Source of the DNA: Apus apus
Taxonomy: Eukaryota > Chordata > Aves > Apodiformes > Apodidae
Length of the DNA stretch: 64,000 bases
Reading direction: 5' to 3'
Assembly: GCF_020740795.1 (NCBI RefSeq)
Contig: NC_067282.1
Coordinates: forward strand, 152,320,858 to 152,384,857
Shown: positions 1-12,000 of the stretch, piece after piece
Numbering within the stretch: position 1 is the stretch's first letter
How the letters are laid out: every line of letters starts with the position of its first letter
Made by a program: the position numbers and the translations under genes
Notes under the pieces: generated by a model
What the model was told of the DNA's origin: nothing
Databases searched by the model: none
The model's input: only the letters and a program-made list of their open reading frames with translations

Positions 1-78
1 GTAACACTGGAGGCAAGATTCTTCTCCAGGGTCAACCTCTTTGTTCATCTGTTTGTATTTGTTTATACCCTCACCCAG

Positions 79-3000
79 CATTTGGAGACGTTTTCTCTGT
101 CATTGGTGTACGGGAGCCACAACCAGCTGCCAGTGAAGCCTTTGTGAAATTTGCTGATGCCCATCGCAACATTGAGAAGTTTGGGATTCACCTTCTGAAA
201 ACAATTAAGCCGGTAAAGAATTTAACCGGGGGAGTAAAGGGAGAAGAGGGGAATCTAGAAAGACAGAAGCCTGTCTTTGAAGGTGCAGTCTTAAAAGATC
301 ATTCTTTTTGGGAAGAACTGTCTTAGTCTGCTTTCCTTCAGGGACCTCTCTTCATAAAGAACCTAAGAGGTAACAAAGTGAATATATCAGTCTTGTCTCT
401 TTCACTTTTGCACATGAGTGTATTCCTCTCCGTTTCTTTTGGGGATGAGGGGGTAGGTTGGTAACTGCAGTCCCTAGAGCCCTTTCCCTGATATTGGTAT
501 TCATAATTAAAAGATGTCATTAAATTTAAAAGAGTTTGGATAAGCAGTCCAGGAACAATCTAAGGATGTCAATCAGTACAGTTGAGTGAGAGTCTCAACA
601 GGGGATCTGTCCGCTTAGTTTAGAAAAGGGAGGATTAAATGTTGATTTGAGCACAACTTTTAAGTGCCATGTTGGATGGACAACGATGGGTAGTGGGCCT
701 CTGAACCAGGAAGAGTGGTTTCCAGGACAAGTTGAAGGTGAAACAAGATTATTTGAAGGAAGACTAATTCAGACTAGAAGTGAGTCATGCCTTTCTAGTG
801 CTGTAACCACATGCCAGTGACTGTCATGAATGCTCTAACCTTGGCAGTTCTGAGTCAAGATCAGATACTTTCTTTCAGATACACTCCAGTTAAAAAGAGT
901 TAACTCGAGTCAGTCTCATGGCCTGGGCTGGTTAGAAGGTTGCACTTGATGAATTGTGGTCATGCTTTTTGGTCTTACATTCAGCAACTGGATGTTTCAC
1001 TTGCAGATGCTTACTGACTTGAATACATATCTGAATAAAGCCATTCCTGACACAAGACTGACTATCAAAAAATACCTGGATGTCAAGTTTGAGTATTTGG
1101 TGAGTCACTTTTTTTTTTCTTTTCCTTTTTTTCCTTTTTTTAGCACTGGTTGAAATTAAATTTCCTACAGTCACATCCTGAGGGTCACATATAGCCTACA
1201 CAGTCATACATCCATCCTTCCACAGTCCATGCAAGAATGCATTATTTTTTCCAGTTCTTTTTCTGTTGCTGGATTACTGAGATTCAGACACCTGCTTTTG
1301 ACCCAATAGGTCTCACTGGTAAGAGAGATCTCCCAGAACGCAGAGGACTTCTTTTCTACATGACCAAATGAGTTTCCTTATTTATTTGTGATGAGTTCCT
1401 ATGCAACTTACGGTCTTGAGCTCCCTTAAATAGCTCACCAGCCTCAGAGTCCATATTTTTCAGGTAGTTTTTCTTTAGCCAGGTTAAACCACTGTCAAAT
1501 CATGTTTGTTTTCATTTAGACCACACTTTTTTCCCCACTTCTTCATTCCACTCGCCTCTTGTTTTCTACACAAAAAGAATAGGGTAGGGTTGTTGAGTGC
1601 ATCTGTTTTATAACTGCAGGAATCTATTTCCTTTTACCAGTTTAGAGAAGTATTTGGAGATGTAGCCCTAAGGCGAGTGAATATGGCAGGCTCTCTTCCC
1701 ACATAAATCCTTCTCACAATCCTTTTTTCCCCCCTCTTTGTTTATTCCCTTCTCATACTTCCCTGGTACTGTGTTTTCCTACACAGTAGATGAGTGCAGG
1801 ATTTTTCTCTTACTTAGGTTATACTAAAAGTATTACAGATCTATCTACAATATTTGCTCCTGGAATAGAAATAACAAGCACCTTCCCTCTTCCCACTGTT
1901 TTCTCTCCTTGTCTTTCTCTAAATAGATTTGCTTTCCACCTGTGATGTTTAATATACTCAGATCCCACTGTGCTTTCCCCAGTGTCCCTAGCTGCAGTAT
2001 TGAAGGAGGGCTTGAAATGGTACAGCCCTATGGCTGTGGTTGATAATGATATTATTTCTAATTCTTATTATTTTCTTCTTGTTTTGCTTTTTGCCTTTTT
2101 TGTTTTTAAATCCCACGAAGTCTTACTGCCTGAAAGTCAAAGAGATGGATGATGAAGAGTACAGCTGCATTGTGAGTACCAGCACTGTGGCGAGGACACC
2201 TGCATCCTCTCTTTCTGGAGCTTCCCTCTGCCTTGTCATTGCAAAAGGGCTCCCATGCCTGTGTGTGCCCAGCCAGTGAATACGTCCTAAGAATTGCACA
2301 CATTTGTTCTTAACATATTAGAAACTGGAAATCCTTAAATGATACCAAGGAAACACTGTCCGTAACTGTGGTGAATCACTGCTGCTGTGGAAATCATAGA
2401 GTAACCAGACGTCTCCTCTGCGGTGCCCTTGCTCAGTGGTTGCCTGTCTTAGTGCTACAGTAATATTAGCTTGTGTAAGGAGGATTAAGGTGTTATCTTC
2501 ACAGATTCCATTTGTGTGTAGTGTACAGCTTATCATTAATTCGGGACTTGTTTCTGAGAAATGGAGGCTTAGCTGCTCCAGCAAAATGCATGTGAAAGCT
2601 GCATTTGCAGTTTAAGAAAATTGATTAAAGTATCTCCCTTAACAATAGGGTTTTTCCTAAAAATAGGTGCTTGAAAATCAGAATATTAAAAAAAAAGACA
2701 AAACTGGCAACATTCTTCAGTAGTACAGCTTGCTGTCAGGTTTAGAGTTTTACAACTAATCCTTAACATCTCTGTTTAAGACCACTAAGGGTGCCCCCTA
2801 CATGCGCAGTTTCCCTGCATAAGGAAGATCTTGTTTTATCATAGGTATTGATCTCGGAACAGGAATTTGAATTTTTGGGTTGCCCAGTGCCAGGAAGGAA
2901 TAAAACTTTCCTAATGCAACCTTTAATTTTATCTGTCCTCCTAAATGGGAAGGAAAGAATCCCAGTCTTGCCCAGCAGAGTAACATCTTTGATTTCTGAT

Positions 3001-4723
3001 ACGTGCAATGCGCACTCCCAGCCCGTAGTTGGTAACACATATTTTTATGCATGTTATGTTTGCAGGTGCAAGAGTAGAATGTTTGCTGTTTTGCTAACAG
3101 ATCTAACCCCTTTATCTCAAAACTATTTCGTGGGACAACATGTAGGTCCCTCCCTACTGGTTTTCCTGCATAGATGTGTAATATGGCATGCGATCAAGAT
3201 AGGGTGAAGCTTGCAGAGGAGGGCAGAATTTTGTGGGTGGTTGGTATGAATTAATATATCCCTCAGACTCTTCCCTTGTTTGTTCACAGTGCTTGTTTGA
3301 ATTGTTCAGATTGTTCAGATTAGAAGCCATTCCACTTCTCCATGCTGGATTGAAGGGTCCCTGTCCTCTCTTTGAGTAGTAGTGATGCTTTTCTTTACCA
3401 TGGCTGGAGTGTATTTGGCCTTCAAAATGGCCCCATTGGCTGCCAGTTTGTTGATGTGCCTCAGTGTTCCTCATATCAGTGATTTCTGAAGTCTGCTACT
3501 TGCCCCCCAGTTATGGCTGCACTTCAGTGGTTGCCTCTGTGGAGCTGAAATGATGGCCATCTTGTTGCCTCAGCTTGAAGTCAAAAGTCAGCCAGAGAAT
3601 CTCTGTTGTGCTTATTGTCTATGAACCGATTCATACCAAAAGGTGATGAGACACAATTGCATAAATAAAAGTTTGCAAGGGCTAAATGGTTTTAAACTAA
3701 AAGAGGGTAGATTCAGAATAGATAGAAAGAAGAAATTTTTGAGTCTGAGGGTGGTGAAACATTGGAACAGGTTTCCCATAGAGGTGGTGGATGCCTCATC
3801 CCTGGCAACATTCAAGGGTCGCTGCGCAACCTGATCTAGTTGAAGATGTCCCTGCTCGCTACAGGGGGGTTGGGCTGGATGACCTTTAAAGGCCCCTTCC
3901 AGCCCAGACCATTCTCTGGTTCTGAGTTTCATGCTTCCTGACTGCAGTTTCAGTGAGCTCGAGAGGGCTGTAATAACCCCAGGTCACTGTGAGTCCGCAG
4001 CAGCAGGCAAGCTCTGTGCACAGGCACTGGTGTGGGAGTCTCTAGAATGTCGCTGTGTTTTTGGCAGGCTCTGGGCGAGCCCCTCTACCGGGTCAGCACC
4101 GGCAACTACGAATACCGCCTTATCCTGCGCTGCCGCCAGGAGGCTCGCACGCGCTTCGCCAAGATGAGGAAGGACGTGCTAGAGAAAATCGAGCTTCTGG
4201 ACCAGAAGCACGGTGAGTAGGGCTCCTTTGTCCAGCACCTGCAGGGGGCAGGCAGACGTGGCTTTGGCCTTCATGCTCCTCCGTTGTCTCACCGCAGAAG
4301 TCTTTGCTGAAGCGCCATCCTGTGCCGGTGCCTGGGACATCCGTCCTCAGGGGCCAAAAGGGATTAATGCGTGGGAGACTGCAGTTAATACTGGTGAGGG
4401 AGGCTTGGTCACAGCCTTCATGCCCCGCTTGTGAAGGGGGTTTTCACCTGCTTTGTTCCCCATGTGTCTCCTCTGCAGTGCAAGACATCGTGTTCCAGCT
4501 GCAGCGTTTTGTCTCCACCATGTCCAAGTACTACGATGACTGCTATGCCGTGCTCCAGGATGCAGATGTCTTTCCCATTGAGGTGGACCTTGCCCGCACT
4601 ACACTCAGCTATGGGCAGAAGGACACGTACACGGACGGGGCAGAAGACGAAGATGGAGAAAACGAGAGAGAAGGTGGCAGGAAGGAGGACGCAAATGGGG
4701 AAAAGCTCATTGATGATGCCTGA
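79..4723 (+). CDS. PICK1: PICK1, 3' half (BAR domain and acidic C-terminus; 5' end outside window)
   Basis: PICK1 is a PDZ-BAR adaptor that binds PKC-alpha and AMPA receptor tails and shapes endocytic and secretory-granule membranes. Only the last five coding exons are here: 79-212, 1007-1099, 2121-2171, 4068-4212 and 4479-4723, all with AG/GT borders and matching phases (about 221 codons plus TGA at 4721-4723). The first opens inside the BAR domain (FSVIGVREPQPAASEAFVKF), followed by MLTDLNTYLNKAIPDTRLTI, SYCLKVKEMDDEEYSCI, ALGEPLYRVSTGNYEYRLIL and VQDIVFQLQRFVSTMSKYYD. These match mammalian PICK1 as I know it. The Val before QDIVF is split by the last intron. The tail after the BAR domain is acidic (DGAEDEDGENEREGG) and ends KLIDDA, unlike the human C-terminus as I recall it. 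The PDZ domain must lie upstream of base 1. Introns hold nothing recognisable except the CR1 piece at 3668-3925. Confidence 0.96.
3668..3925 (+). repeat. CR1 LINE 3' fragment in PICK1 intron
   Basis: A 5'-truncated CR1 retroposon lies in sense orientation in the intron before PICK1 exon 4068-4212. It still reads as the C-terminal end of CR1 ORF2 (NGFKLKEGRFRID, then VKHWNRFPIEVVDASSLATF). It runs on into the typical CR1 tail (GGTTGGGCTGGATGACCTTT). It contains small indels and lacks a clean terminal octamer array, so it is an old copy. Edges are estimated to within about 15 bases. Confidence 0.85.
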
Positions 4724-6415
4724 GTGTGCCAGCATGGCCAGAGGAAAGACTCTGCAGACTGTTACAAAAACAGGTATTTCACATGGCGATTCATCCTCCA
4801 TGACTTTCTGTGTATGTCCAGCCTGGGATTCCTCCTCTGCTTTGGGTGGGGGTAGCTGGTTGGACTGGGACCAACCTCTGCTTTCCTCTCTTCCATTGCT
4901 TGTTTGCCTGGATATTCCTTTTTCCACCAGAGACTTCTTCTGCCCAACTTGGGTGTTGAGGTGTGGGGAGGAAAATCCCCTATGACACCTCCATGTGACT
5001 CTGTGTGCAGACAGGACGTGGCTGAGCATGTGGGATGCACCACTCTCCTCTGGTTAGACATCTGGAGATTATTCCAGATGGCAGGAACAGCCCCTTCTAT
5101 CCTCCCCTTGTGCTATGGGAAAGTGTTAGAACCAGCATTGTTTTCTTCGTCTCACTTCAGGCTGTCTTAAGCTTCCCATTCTTTGGCCTGTTTTAAGCTT
5201 CCTCTGTGTCTTCCATCTGTCCCCATGGGCTGCAGGACCAATTTTTGTAGAGTGATTACTCTCACCACTCCCAGCTCTCTATGCCACTCTTTTTGAGAAA
5301 TAGGAGCAAGTCCAAGGTGATACCTAGAACTGATGGTGATAGGTGTGATCTGATCACCTCCCATCTGAGGGGCCTGGGGAAGCTCTCAAAGCAGGGGTTG
5401 GTGAAAGTCACTTCCTGGCATGCTGATCTGCTGCAACCCTGCTGCAAAGATTTGGAAGTCTCTTCCTCTGGCTGCTATCTTCTTCATAGTCCCTGAGTTC
5501 CTGCAGAGCTGGCACTGCCTGCACACTCCATAGCTACACCCCAGGGCTAGGATTCTTCAGGATTTTGCCCTGCAGGAAGGAGGCACCTGGCTCAGGAAGG
5601 AGTCCTCCTACTCTGCAGCAGTGCTGCAGTGCGGTGACCATGCTTGTCTGAGGCAGACAGGTTCCTGGGAATAACAGCAAAGCTGCACGAGTTTCCATCA
5701 TTCACCTTTCTTATGACTCCTTGTGATGGACAGTAACCAAATGCACATCTTGAGGAATGTGCAGCCAGTCCTGCACGCTCCTCCCTCGTGCAGAGATCCA
5801 CCTTAGAACCACAGAGGAGATGCACCATTCTCAAACTAGAGAGGAGAGACAGGAAGACTCGTGGAGAGAAGAAGACACAACTTATAGGCAGAGACTTGGA
5901 CATTTTGAGTGTCCCACGTAACTAGCATGCCACCCCTACCACCCCCTGCTCTCCTCTCTGCACAGCCATTTTGTGCTGCCTCTGGGCTAGCCAGAAGCAG
6001 GAGCTAACATCCCATTCCCCAGCACAAGGGAAGGAGGGAAAGGATAACCAAGGTGAGTGAGGCTGCTTCTTTCCTCCTTCATTTTCTCCCTCCACCTCTG
6101 TGGGCTGACCCCAGATGCAGATGGCACGTTCTCTTTTAGTGGGCAGCACAGCTGCCAGGCATGGTGTGCTTCTCAGAGGCAAGGCCTTCTCTGTCATTAC
6201 ATTCTAGTGGTAGTGAGAGAAGTTCTTTAAGGGCATTAATTTATGATCGAGATGTTTGTTTTGTTTTGTTCTCTTTAATTCATTTTTGGAGCTTTGTCAT
6301 CGCTGTGGGTGCCTGGAAGAAAGTTGTCCATGGTCAGGCTGCTCTGGAAGATTTTAAAAGGCTCTGATATATTGACTGTTGTCTCTAATAAAGAAAAACA
6401 TGACATTTTGTTTCC
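4724..6415 (+). other. PICK1: PICK1 3' UTR
   Basis: Sequence between the PICK1 stop and the canonical poly(A) signal at 6387-6392, followed by a T/G-rich stretch as expected downstream of cleavage. No other coding exon, repeat or structured RNA is evident. The exact cleavage site is inferred; a shorter 3' UTR cannot be excluded. Confidence 0.65.
6387..6392 (+). terminator. PICK1: Poly(A) signal, PICK1
   Basis: AATAAA about 1.66 kb after the PICK1 stop codon, followed within 30 bases by a T/G-rich segment (TTTTGTTTCCTGTCC). It is the clearest canonical hexamer I noticed in the stretch after the stop. Confidence 0.7.
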
Positions 6416-7501
6416 TGTCCTTTATGGGTTTTCTTTAAAGATTTGCTTGCTCATCCTCCATTTGTTTTAATCTCGAAATATAATGATGGAAAGATGGATG
6501 TCATGTGCTGGCCTTTTTTTTTTTCTGGTGGATAATCCCTATGCCAAATTGTGGGGGTCACTGCAGCACACTTTCCAGAGGAAGAGGGTTAGAAATGCTC
6601 TACCAAAGCCAGTCCTCCATGTAAGACCAGCTTCTCTGTATCTTCACTTCCCAGCAGAACACCAGCCTTGTAAAGCCACCAGTTGCCTAGGTCCTGCCCC
6701 GTGGCATCCTTGCACCCCTCCAGAGCCAGCTTCTCCGCACAGCTCAGTTGTTGCATCATAAGCTTGAGCTGATGCTTAAGTCCCTTATCCTCTTTCAGAG
6801 CTGTTCTTTGTGCCAAAATATGGAGGAGTTAAGAGGAACAGAGAAAATGCTTCCCTGGAGCCTGTCTGAAAGCCAAAGTGACTGGCAGTGTAGCCAGGTT
6901 TTCTGCAGCCTGGCTGGTGGAGGGGAAGGAAGAGGGTCGGGTGTCTCACAGCACCATCTGCAGCAGGATCATGTACCCTAAGGGCTTTTGTGTGCTTTTG
7001 AGAAGAGATTAAGGAGCTGGAACCTTACTGGGCAGTGTTGACTGGTGAAAAGGAAACAGAGGGGACCTGCCTGCTGCTGCTGAGGGCAGGGTTTTTTTCA
7101 TGCTGAGGACCTCTGGGAAGTTTGGAGCTGCTTCTTGGAGGGGGTATTGGTAAATAAGGAAAACCTGGATGGGTTTGGGATTGCTGGGGAGAGAGCTATG
7201 GAACATCTTGGTCAAGAAGAGCAGAAACAGTGATCTTCCCTTGTGGGGAAAACAAGCTTGCAGAGCAGTGAGTGAATGCCTGCAGGGCTCTAGCACCCTT
7301 GCTGCTGCTTCCCATTGTCCCAGAGCTTTGCGTCTGGGGTTTGTTGTGGTGCTTAGTCTGATTTGGGATATTTCTAAGTGGGTTTGAACAGGAAAAAGCC
7401 CAAAGTCACTGCTATGACTGGCTGATGATCAGAGCTAACAACAGTGTTAGCCATGGTGGGACAGGGCACAGCCCCATGGGGTTTACCTTCTCCCCTCCAA
7501 T
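6416..7501. other. Intergenic spacer, PICK1 / SLC16A8 (tail-to-tail)
   Basis: No exon with sensible splice sites, no RNA gene and no repeat family recognised. Short open frames here lack family resemblance and are treated as chance. Confidence 0.6.
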
Positions 7502-7633
7502 TTCATAGAATCATAGAATCATAGAGTGGTTTGGGTTGGAAGGGACCTAGAAGATCATCTAGTTACAATCCCCCTGCAAGAGCAGGGACACTCTCCACTA
7601 GACCAGGTTGCACAAAGCCCTGTCCAACCTGGC
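7502..7633 (-). repeat. CR1 LINE 3' end, reverse orientation
   Basis: The + strand starts with a tandem of the CR1 terminal octamer (ATAGAATC repeated) and then the reverse complement of the CR1 3' UTR (TTTGGGTTGGAAGGGACCTA, later AGACCAGGTTGCACAAAGCC). The element therefore lies on the minus strand with its 3' end at 7502. It is strongly 5'-truncated, at about 130 bases. It sits in the spacer beyond the SLC16A8 3' end. Confidence 0.9.
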
Positions 7634-9093
7634 TTTTTGTCTCTTCTTTAAGCAGCTTTATTTTGCTCATCATTTTCTGCTCCTTGCTGGGGAGCATCTA
7701 GCCTGGAAACCTTTCCTTCATGTCCCCCACATCCTCGCTGGGTTTAAATGGCTTTACAGGTCCTTCAGGCTTTGCCCATTACCCATTAATTTGTAGTCAG
7801 TCAATGAATGGAATGAAACACCTCTTTTGATGGTCCCATGAGCTGCCTTCCCTGTAGCCCTCTGCTTAGTTTTTGATCCCTCACTATAGTCACAGGTTCT
7901 CCCAGGGCCTCTAAGGTGAAGCGGTTCAGGAAACCGGAAGAAAGGGCTTTGGCCAGAGGTGTTTATAAAGGATCCAGTCCTAAAGCAGATTAGAAGTGGT
8001 TTAAGCATGCCAGGGAAGGTTGTCCTCTCTGAATCTAGAAATCCACCACTGCAGTAAGGGTGAGGGGGTCATGCCTGTCTTACCACGTGCTCCAACATCC
8101 AGGGCCTGCAGCTTGTCCTGCCTTACCTTTGATTCCTTTACGTAAGGGGGTTTTCTCTATTTAAAAGGAAAACACACACATGCTTGGTGCCATTCCTGCT
8201 GAGTGGATAATTCCCTGGGACAGGGTTATTTACCTGCCCTGAAGCCCCCACCCCCATAGAAGCCAAGTTGTTCCCCTCACACATCAAGAGGGCTCACTTC
8301 AGCCTAGATAAAGCTGCCTCGCCACTACTCCTGTCGAAGAGGCTCCATCTCATAGCTGCTCACCTAATGGTACTAGTCTTTCTGTGATGTCTTCTTCTTG
8401 TGCCTCAGCAGTGGCCTCTAACCCAGCACTCCCCTACTTGGAAAAGCAGCATCATGTGTCACTGTCCCAGCTTTACCGCTCACAAAAGAAGCTCCAGACG
8501 AAGGTGGTCGGAGCCGGTGTCCCACGCGTGGGGCAGTGCCCAAGGCAGGCACTGCAGGGAACAGTGTCTGCCCCCATGCTGGCTGCAGGTGGCCCAAGTG
8601 ACAGCTATGACTAACACCACCTCCTAATCCTACTGCCAGCTAGCCTGGCACTATCCCGGCAGTGGAAGTGGAGAGGAGGAAACACTGACACCAAAGCATA
8701 CCAGATCTGATTACAAAGAGTCTCTAATTGTTTGTGTTCTGTATTGTGACAATGCAGAAGGAAAAGGAGAGTCCTTGGCAGCCTCTTCAGAAGACTTTCT
8801 CCCGGGCTGGTTTGGAAGTAAGGAAAGAAGATTATAATTATATTTTCTTTTTGGTGTTTGGGCTGCTCTGAGCCTGCGTTGTACCAGCACGGGTGCAGGA
8901 TGCAAGCAGAGGTATCACTGGGTAGGTATGTGGGCATATGTACATAAGGACCAGCTATTCTTATACCTCTCCCTCTTTCTTCTTACATCTGCTTTTGTCT
9001 CAGCTTTCTCCACCCCATATCCCACCTACCCTCCCACGCTTGAGGTACGTGCAAACAAGGCCAGTTTTTTACATCCCTGTTCCTCTGCCCTGG
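7634..9093 (-). other. SLC16A8: SLC16A8 3' flank and probable 3' UTR
   Basis: Non-coding sequence downstream of the SLC16A8 stop (gene on minus strand). The 3' end of the transcript is unresolved. The only canonical minus-strand AATAAA I noticed is at 7657-7662, next to the CR1 copy and 1.4 kb from the stop. A weaker AATATA variant lies in the A/T-rich stretch near 8830-8850. No other gene is visible. Confidence 0.45.
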
Positions 9094-12000
9094 CTAAAAA
9101 CTGTCCCTCTCCACCTTCGGGTCAGCGTTGCAGCCATCTCGTGCCAACACTTCCCCGTCCCCCTCAGGACACCCGCCTCCCTCCCCGCTCTGCTCCTCTG
9201 CCACGTGGTTGGCCTCCTCGTTGGCTGCCACCACGGCGTTGTCGGTGCTGTGGGCTGGCTGGTGGTTGTCGCTGCTGTGCTCATCGGCTTCCTGCACATC
9301 GGATTCCGCTTCCTCGGTGTCGCTCCCGCTGCCTCCAGAGGGGTTCTTCTCCGGAGGAGAATCCTTCTTCTTCCCTCGGTTCAGGCAGCAGTAGGTGGCC
9401 ATGGCCAGGAAAAGAGCGGAGAGCGCGACCTCCGAGCCCGCCAGGTAGAAGATCACCTCGTAGTTCTTGAGAGCATCGACCAAACGGCCTGATGGTTGGA
9501 GGAGAAATGAGACAGTTTAGCTTCAGCTTACATGGCTCCACATGGACAGTCCAGCACAGACAGGCAGCACCTCCAATTGGCTGAGGACCCATGTTTCAAA
9601 GGGAAAGCAAGAAGCCTGAATATCAAAAAGGCACCATGGGCAAGAGCTACACTGTTCCACCAGGGGAAAGTACTGTAAGAGTGCGGGATTGGTGTTTTCT
9701 CTTGTTTGTTTAAATAATAGTGGGAGGTGAGACTAGCCTCTGAGGACTTGGCTTGTCCAATCTCAGAAAATAAAGGAAATTTGAGAGAGCATTGCTATTT
9801 CTTTAGCTCTCATGTCAGGAAAACATTTAAAGGGGAGAAGAAACATCTCTGTGGCAGAGAAATCCCTGTGGTAGGCCCACACCTGATGATTTATCTGCCT
9901 AAGAGGTGATCTCAATGCATCTGCTGAATGCGCCAGGGCTGGCAATGGAGGGAGGGTTCCCAGTCCTCAGTGCTGGGGACTCTGAACAGCCACTGAGCTC
10001 AGATGGGGCTGTGGTGACCAGAGGTTTCACCCCAGTCCTCTCTGCTCCCGCCTGTGCATAGAACCCCAGTCCCAGCCGCGCTATGATGCATGGCCAGAAA
10101 CCAGACCCAGGGCCCACTGAGGTGCCTCCTGGAGCAGTCACGGGAGGCACGTGGCGAATTCCTCACCAGGGTGAATGTTTCCCTGGTTCACCCAAGCCGG
10201 ATGGCGAGCAGGGAGCCTGCGTGCATGCACGCCTGCCTGCGTGTGTGTGCAGCTTATCCTGGGACAAACCCCCACAGCCCCACGGAGCGGGAAGCGGCTC
10301 AGAAGGATTACACCAAACAAAGCCACTTTGTTCAGCCCTCTTCTTCCAGGCGAGCGTTGCTCCCCGGACTCCAGGCCATGGGGTTTGCCAGCACACTCAA
10401 GCTTTCCCTCCTCAACACTGCTCGTCGGTGACTCTGCACCATCTGCATCTGGTTGTGGCTGCGCATGGTACCGAGGCACGGCTGAACTGAGGCAGGAGGG
10501 CTGTTAAATCTCCCTCTGCCCCCATGGTCTCTCTGTAGCTGCCTCTCAGACATGTATTTCTTGACCCTTCCAGGCCTGGGACTGCCAGCTACCCCAGCAG
10601 GTTGTAAGATGGGACATGAATTGCTCTAAGCATCAAGAGGGTCTTCTCTTGGCCACCAATTTTTACCCAAGAGCTGGGTGGAGTCTCTGAGGGCAGGTTT
10701 CACTCAGATCTGGGGGTATGTGCTGGGGGAAAGCTCATTCACACAGAGGTCTTCACTGATGTGCTTTTAGCCCGTGTGTTGCATCTGAAGGGAGTGCAGG
10801 AGGCAACGGAGTGGTTCCTGCCTGGGGATTTGCCTGTGGTCTGTCCTGGACCCTTCCTCACAAATCCCACATGCAGGAAACTGCACTTAATTTGGAAAGG
10901 ATCCTTTGGCATGATTTGGCTTTCTCAGACCTGACCAGACACTTAACAGGAACCTCCTAGGTGAAGGGTCCCTCCACACTCAGCAGCCTATTTATGGACA
11001 TGGACCTTACCAGGAACTGTGGCTTTAATTAGACTGGTTGAGAAGCTGTGTCTTAATCCTCTCATAAAAAGTAACAGCAAATTCCTCAGGTGGCTCTGCA
11101 AACTGTTTCAAATTGATTGACACCAAAAAGCCTGTGCCTTGGGGTTGGGACCAACACAAACTGAGATCATTATTCACAGCAGCTATCAAAAGGCCACAGA
11201 CCCCAAGGAGAACTTTAAAGATGCTCCACCTCTTGTCCTACTCAAGACTCTCAAAGGTTTGCCAGCAGCATGTGCCTGACCCTACCTAGAATACAATTTT
11301 ACGTGACACTTGCAGTGGAGGCAGAGACCTGGACACCAGCATGAAAGAGTGGAAAGTGCCACAGGTCAGGACCGAGGGACACTGGAAGTTGTACCACTCT
11401 GGATAGCTCTGTGTGCCTGGCATGGCTCAGGTTCTCTGAGCAAAGCAGAGAGAGAAATACCACTTGCTGTCTTCTGCCCCTGCTCAGATTCAGTGTTGTG
11501 GCACATGGAGCGAGACTGGGAGCTCTCATTTCAGATCTCAGCTTCCAGGGGAAATTTGGGAGAAACAGGGTCTTTCTTCAAGCCCATGCCCAATACCTGC
11601 AGTACCCTGGAATGGCAGCTAAACAATCCACCTGTGTTTTGCAGCAAGACACCTACCTGCAGAGGGTGGACCGATGAGCACAGCAAAAGCCTCGATGAGC
11701 AGGACCAGCCCAATGGCGCTGGAGAACTTCTGGGAGCCAACAATGGCCATCAGGACCTCGAACTGCAGTGCTCCCACCATGCCGTAGGAGATGCCAAAAA
11801 AGACACAGAAGATGACCAGCCCCGTGTAATTGCTGGCCCTGGCGCTGCAGATGTCGGTCAGGCCATTGAAGAGCATAGAGAAGCTGAACAGGTACGCCAC
11901 GTGAGGGCGGACCCACTTCAACCCTGCCACCATGCCGCAGGCCGGGCGGGCAAAGATGTCTATGAAACCAATGATGGAGAGCAGGAATGCAGCCTCTGTG

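Noticed and set aside
4418-5029. 203-codon minus strand frame over the PICK1 last exon
   Set aside because: Antisense shadow of a real exon and its 3' UTR.
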